64,000 nt of DNA, taken from assembly GCF_900155685.1 (NCBI RefSeq), contig NZ_LT732547.1, forward strand, positions 269,648 to 333,647. The letters are read 5' to 3'. Source of the stretch: Paenibacillus bouchesdurhonensis. Its GTDB lineage: Bacteria > Bacillota > Bacilli > Paenibacillales > Paenibacillaceae. The stretch's first letter is position 1. Each line of letters opens with the position of its first letter. Under the pieces are notes generated by a model. The model did no database searches. It was not told where the DNA came from and saw nothing but the letters and a program-made list of their open reading frames with translations. The translations under genes were made by a program, and so were the position numbers. Shown piece after piece: positions 63,634 through 64,000 of this stretch.

Positions 63634-64000
63634 CTAGGGTTTAAACTGCAGCATCGGGCTTTGCCGGAAGCTCATCATTTGCATGATGTATTGCCGATTC
63701 TTGCTGACAAAGCTGGAGGGGGACTCTTGCAGCAGATAGCTTTGACCTACGGCATAGCTGGCGATGTAGGTTTCCCACTCGGAGAAATTTTCCTTAATCA
63801 TGGGAATGATCCGGCCGATATAACTCCACATTTCATCCTCCGATAGATAGCCTACCTGCTTGCCGGCAAAGCATTTCAACATAATCCAGGAAAAATCATA
63901 AGCAGCGATGCCCCCAGGGGGCAGACTCCATAGGTAACGGCTGACAACCGTGAGCTGGCGTCTTCTTTGTTCATTCGTCAGAAGCTGAATATATCGGCTC
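63634..64000 (-). CDS. DUF1266-like protein (N-terminus cut by window edge)
   Basis: The minus frame is open from base 64000 to the stop at 63634, giving at least 121 residues without a start. The block YDFSWIMLKCFAGKQVGYLSEDEMWSYIGRIIPMIKENFSEWETYIASYAVG (in pieces) resembles DUF1266, in which GYLSEEE and SWEEF patterns recur. The N-terminal part lies outside the window. The function of DUF1266 is not known. Confidence 0.7.
   Translation of the reverse strand, partial: SRYIQLLTNEQRRRQLTVVSRYLWSLPPGGIAAYDFSWIMLKCFAGKQVGYLSEDEMWSYIGRIIPMIKENFSEWETYIASYAVGQSYLLQESPSSFVSKNRQYIMQMMSFRQSPMLQFKP

Overview
The window reads as the chromosome of a Paenibacillus-like member of the Bacillota. The evidence is moderate GC content, strong GGAGG-type ribosome binding sites, sigma-A, sigma-W-like, Fur, OhrR and CcpA-type sites, Bacillus-type operons (pspA-ydjGHI, KimA behind a c-di-AMP riboswitch, FecCD-type iron uptake, YesMN-type two-component genes) and many plant-polysaccharide hydrolases. 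No rRNA, tRNA, CRISPR array, prophage or intact insertion sequence was seen.

Layout. (1) 1-3738, minus strand: AraC regulator, YesM-like kinase and YesN-like regulator (cut by the left edge), divergent from a GH2 glycosidase. A GH1 remnant and a GH3 enzyme with permuted domains follow, to 10253. (2) 10254-10866: decayed non-coding repeats. (3) 10867-15794: a DUF4261 gene, then pspA-ydjGHI-like envelope-stress genes behind a sigma-W-like promoter. (4) 16040-18156: an AT-rich pair, one secreted and one membrane-anchored protein, neither recognised. (5) 18242-21237: a lipoprotein, a c-di-AMP riboswitch and a KimA-type potassium importer. (6) 21422-28253: a broken GntR/UTRA regulator, a cre site, a complete ECF transporter (T, S, a 39-residue membrane peptide, fused A-A), a PfkB kinase, a two-SIS-domain protein and a YjbQ protein. 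This is the best candidate for an undescribed system. (7) 28422-30144: SGNH hydrolase, small HTH protein, HicA/HicB-like toxin-antitoxin pair. (8) 30178-34308: a sulfonate uptake and desulfonation operon behind a structured leader. (9) 34476-39893: GH43 enzyme with a divergent ArsR-like regulator, paired CHR transporters and a ROK regulator. (10) 40031-45183: TdeIII-like restriction-modification genes, an aldo/keto reductase and a GH30 glucuronoxylanase. (11) 45567-47790: OhrR and glutathione peroxidase, then a CPBP protease. (12) 47977-53596: Fur-controlled iron uptake, whose Btr-like regulator is split by an in-frame stop. (13) 53767-63537: an MFS transporter, then a LacI-controlled sucrose/fructan operon (ABC importer, GH32, fructokinase), then a CynX-type transporter. 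A DUF1266-like gene runs off the right edge.

Together the genes describe a saprophyte. It senses and degrades glycans (GH2, GH3, GH43, GH30, GH32) and imports the products by ABC or ECF systems. It scavenges iron and sulfur and handles envelope, peroxide and potassium stress. All functions are read from protein motifs and gene context without database searches.
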